Shown piece by piece: positions 61,386 to 64,000 of a stretch of 64,000 nucleotides of DNA. A model generated the notes under the pieces. The model saw only the letters and a program-made list of their open reading frames with translations. It searched no databases and was not told where the DNA came from. Numbering within the stretch: position 1 is the stretch's first letter; every line of letters begins with the position of its first letter. The translations under genes were made by a program, and so were the position numbers. The DNA lies in NCBI GenBank assembly GCA_964035015.1, contig OZ036002.1, positions 3,269,877 through 3,333,876 of the forward strand. The letters run 5' to 3'. Source of the stretch: Corallium rubrum (taxonomy: Eukaryota > Cnidaria > Anthozoa > Scleralcyonacea > Coralliidae).

Positions 61386-61476
61386 CTAAACCAACCCAAA
61401 CCAAACCAAACCAAACCAAACCAAACCAAACCAAACCGAACCGAACCGAACCGAACCAAACTAAACTAAACTAAAC
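61386..61476 (+). repeat. AACCA pentanucleotide array
   Basis: About 18 copies of CCAAA/CCGAA/CTAAA immediately after exon 35. Confidence 0.95.
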
Positions 61477-61480
61477 TATG

Positions 61481-61909
61481 TTAAAGTGTCTATGAAATGA
61501 AAAATTCGTTGGCGTTTTTGTTGTTTTATTGTACAGAGGAGCACTCACTGAAAATTTCAAGAGAATCTGATGCGTAGTTTTCGCGCTATAAACTCTCAAA
61601 GGCTAGTCGTTCTTGGAGAAAAATTGGGCTTTCGGAAACAATGCTTATGACGTACGCAGATGGACAACTATACATAAGAACAATAGATTTCACTATTAAT
61701 TATCCCATCTGCATACGTCATAAAGCGTTGTTACCAAGAAGCCCAAATTTCGTCAAAACAAACTATCCATGGCAAATTTTGAGAGTTGATAGCGCGAAGA
61801 CTACGCATCAAATTCTCTTGAACTTTTCAGTGAGTGCTCCTGTCATGCTCCTCTGTACAATTAAACAACAAAAATGCCAACGTATTTTTCACTTCATAGA
61901 CACTTTAAG
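61481..61909. mobile_element. Palindromic MITE with TTAAAGTGTCTATGAAATGA ends
   Basis: TTAAAGTGTCTATGAAATGA at the left pairs with TCACTTCATAGACACTTTAA at the right. Long inner arms (TACAGAGGAGCA and complement). Relatives of the AAAGTGCCTATGAAACGAAA end lie near 12800, 41505, 56670 and 58500. Confidence 0.82.
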
Positions 61910-61962
61910 TGATGCAATTGTTTTTCGACCATTTTACTCCGACAAATTTTTCTTAAGTTCCC

Positions 61963-62030
61963 AAGGACTCGGACCCACAACTTTTTGATCGCCGGTGAGG
62001 CTCTCTAATCGTTGAGCTACCTGGGACTCA
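61963..62030 (-). repeat. tRNA-like SINE fragment
   Basis: On the - strand: TAGCTCAACGATTAGAGAGC (box A-like) and AGTTGTGGGTCCGAGTCC (box B-like). The anticodon arm is degenerate. Confidence 0.65.
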
Positions 62031-62442
62031 GATGATTTGAACCTACGTTGAGTTCGATGTATGACACACTACTAGATGCAATTCTCAAACTCATGAATAA
62101 TTCATGAGAAAAACATAATGGAAATCAGTTACCAAGACGTTGTGAAATGTGGTAATAAACGCCCATAAATTAAGACAAGTTTTACCTCAAATTTCTCTTT
62201 AAATACTGATTTGTTTGAGAAGCTATACCATACACTCGAAAGCCGTTTATTATCTGATTTAAAAACACATCGAAGTGAATGAACACACGTCTCGGTGTTT
62301 TCAAATCAGATAATAAACGGCTTCTCGTATGTGATATCTTACTTACAAATTAACATATATGGTCATGCTTGCACATATATAGCAATATAATGTCATAGAA
62401 CAAACTCAATCTACGTTCAAATCAACTTAGTCCTAGTATTGC

Positions 62443-62500
62443 ATAGCTCAATGGTTAGAGCGTCACGCCGGCAATCAAAAGGTTGTGGGTTCGAGGGAAC
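62443..62500 (+). repeat. tRNA-like SINE fragment
   Basis: TAGCTCAATGGTTAGAGCG and GGTTGTGGGTTCGAG; truncated after box B. Closely related to the fragment at 61963. Confidence 0.65.
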
Positions 62501-62524
62501 TCAGAAAATTTTCTGAGTAAAATA

Positions 62525-63039
62525 CAGGGGGTAGGCAAAAAAAAAGTGGCCATCATTAAAAATATGGTTAATGTAGAATAACTATTATTCGAGAAAACAA
62601 GAATATGTAAAGTGATATATTTTAGAATGCATGCGCCAATATCTGCTCAAATATGACATCCAATTCTAATTTTGTCATTGGTTTAAAAGACACATTAACT
62701 TTGAAAATATGCAACGCTGTGAATCAAGTGAAATCAAGTGAAATGGCAACAAACTATCTAACTATTTTGCTGTTATAACACTTTCATAGTATACAAACTC
62801 CATTAATCATTTTGAAGACCAATTGGAATAAGTCGAACTAAGATTCATTTCATTTGTTACAAGATTGAAAATCATGAAAAATTAATATATTTTTTAAATC
62901 AATGGATAAAATTAGACTTTGATATCATATTTATCTTCACGCATGCATTCTAAAAATATATAACTGTACTCTAATAAAAGTTATACAATGTACATTAATC
63001 ATACTTTCAGTGATGGCCACTTTTTTTGTCCACCCCTTG
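62525..63039. mobile_element. Mariner-type MITE, uninterrupted copy of the 34004 family
   Basis: Ends CAGGGGGTAGGCAAAAAAAA and TTTTTTGTCCACCCCTTG, TA on both sides, 515 bp. Confidence 0.85.
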
Positions 63040-63361
63040 TAAGTCGAAGAACATTTACATTCATTGAACTAACTTTCTTTATACTGGATAACCCTAGCAG
63101 TCAATCAGTCATGTCTAAACTGTCCTCTCTAGAGGTTCAGTAAGGGCCATTTCTCGTTCACTCGTAACTCGTTGGTCCTAGCCTAGTTTCTAGGCCTTCC
63201 TCGGTTGACACGTTTCGGAAGTGATCCGAACGGACCCGCTGGGGAAGGCCTTGCAAAATTCGTAAATACTTTCAAATAGTTTACAGCTTGGTTGTTTATT
63301 GAGGAAGAGTTGTGATGTTATGTCATCGAGACGTATGTAAAATTCGTACTAAAAACTGTTA

Positions 63362-63367
63362 TTATTA

Positions 63368-63430
<63 letters not shown>
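63362..63430. repeat. TTA trinucleotide microsatellite
   Basis: About 22 ATT copies. Confidence 0.98.
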
Positions 63431-63542
63431 GAAAATTGATAACCTTTACGGCCCATGGCCTTTGACTCACAATAATTGTGAGAAAGGTACAAGTACTGCC
63501 AATAATTTTGCCAGTCTCGCTAACAATGTCCACACTTATATG

Positions 63543-63962
63543 TCACTCTGCTTGTACGATCCCAGATATTATTTTGCGTAGTGTCGATTCACTTTCGATC
63601 AGCACCGTCTTCTGCATTTGGTTACCAATCCATTCAACTTCTTTTTCGTTTCGTATTACCTTTCCAATTTGTCTCCTCGCCTTTACCATACCTCCACCTA
63701 AACTTCCAATTACAACTGGAACGATTTGGACTTTGTATTCTCGTCGTTTTTCACGAGTTTCGAAAGCTAGTTGTTGGTATTTCTGGAGCTTCTCTTGGTG
63801 TTTATGTACAATGTTTATCTCTGCTGGGCATGCCATGTCTACGAACCATATTAGTTTCTTGTTGTTGTCTTCCAGCGTTAGATCTGGTCTTCTTGCAGTA
63901 GTTGTTTTTCTCATACAATATTCCAAGTCCCAACAGAGCTTCATTCCACTTCCCTCCAACAC
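63543..63962 (-). pseudogene. Non-LTR retrotransposon C-terminal fragment at window edge
   Basis: 139 codons open on the - strand, reaching close to the right edge. Features: a Cys-containing start (GSGMKLCWDLEYC), RRPDLTLEDNN, WFVDMACPAEINI, EKLQKYQQLAFETREKRR, VQIVPVVIGSLGGGMVKARR. A PD...D pattern followed by KYQ and VPVVIG resembles the C-terminal restriction-like endonuclease region of some non-LTR elements; I hold that loosely. The upstream RT lies outside the window, so completeness cannot be judged. Confidence 0.6.
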
Positions 63963-64000
63963 ATTTCCTTTTTTCCATTGTATTTTGTACCATACCGCAT

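Noticed and set aside
63312..63581. Poly-Ile ORF
   Set aside because: Translation of the TTA microsatellite.

Overview
The window is a stretch of eukaryotic, intron-rich, repeat-laden genomic DNA. Introns are canonical GT-AG. The protein-coding signal is animal, and the DNA is full of short inverted-repeat transposons, microsatellites and tRNA-like SINE fragments. The BEL/Pao, hAT, Tc1 and non-LTR element mix and the style of the dispersed repeats suggest a marine invertebrate. An anthozoan cnidarian is my best guess, but that is inference and not proven by the sequence.

One host gene dominates. Between about 10.3 kb and 61.4 kb on the + strand I could thread 35 exons that splice in phase into one open frame of 1254 codons. 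This frame is clearly colinear with animal USP34, a giant deubiquitinase. The first seven exons and the start of the eighth carry the middle and C-terminal part of the USP catalytic domain, including the histidine box. The remaining exons carry the long helical region downstream of it. The exon with the catalytic cysteine box is not seen in the left 10.3 kb, so it should lie left of the window. The gene also continues past the right edge.

Layout. 0-10.3 kb: an intron of at least 10 kb holding a non-LTR retrotransposon remnant split by two small MITEs, an internally deleted hAT element with an exact 8-bp target duplication, and a complete BEL/Pao LTR retrotransposon (- strand) with identical LTRs. 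10.3-24.5 kb: exons 1-11 among SSR arrays, MITEs and fold-backs. 24.5-32.6 kb: exons 11-19, with over 2.5 kb of pentanucleotide satellite, a TTA-flanked MITE and a broken Tc1 transposon. 32.6-39 kb: one 6.4-kb intron made almost wholly of repeats, including a candidate 2.3-kb element with ACAAGTTGTT-type subterminal repeats that contains a small spliced open frame. 39-57 kb: exons 20-33 with large satellites. 57-64 kb: a 23-copy 25-bp minisatellite whose unit can form a hairpin, SINEs, a large fold-back, exons 34-35, and the 3' end of a non-LTR element at the right edge.

Nothing here looks like an operon, CRISPR array or bacterial feature. Apart from USP34 and the mobile-element proteins, the long open frames are almost all artefacts of microsatellites. 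The most unusual signals are structural: MITE doublets at three loci, an 88-bp perfect fold-back with a tRNA-like core in its loop, the hairpin minisatellite, and the ACAAGTTGTT element family.
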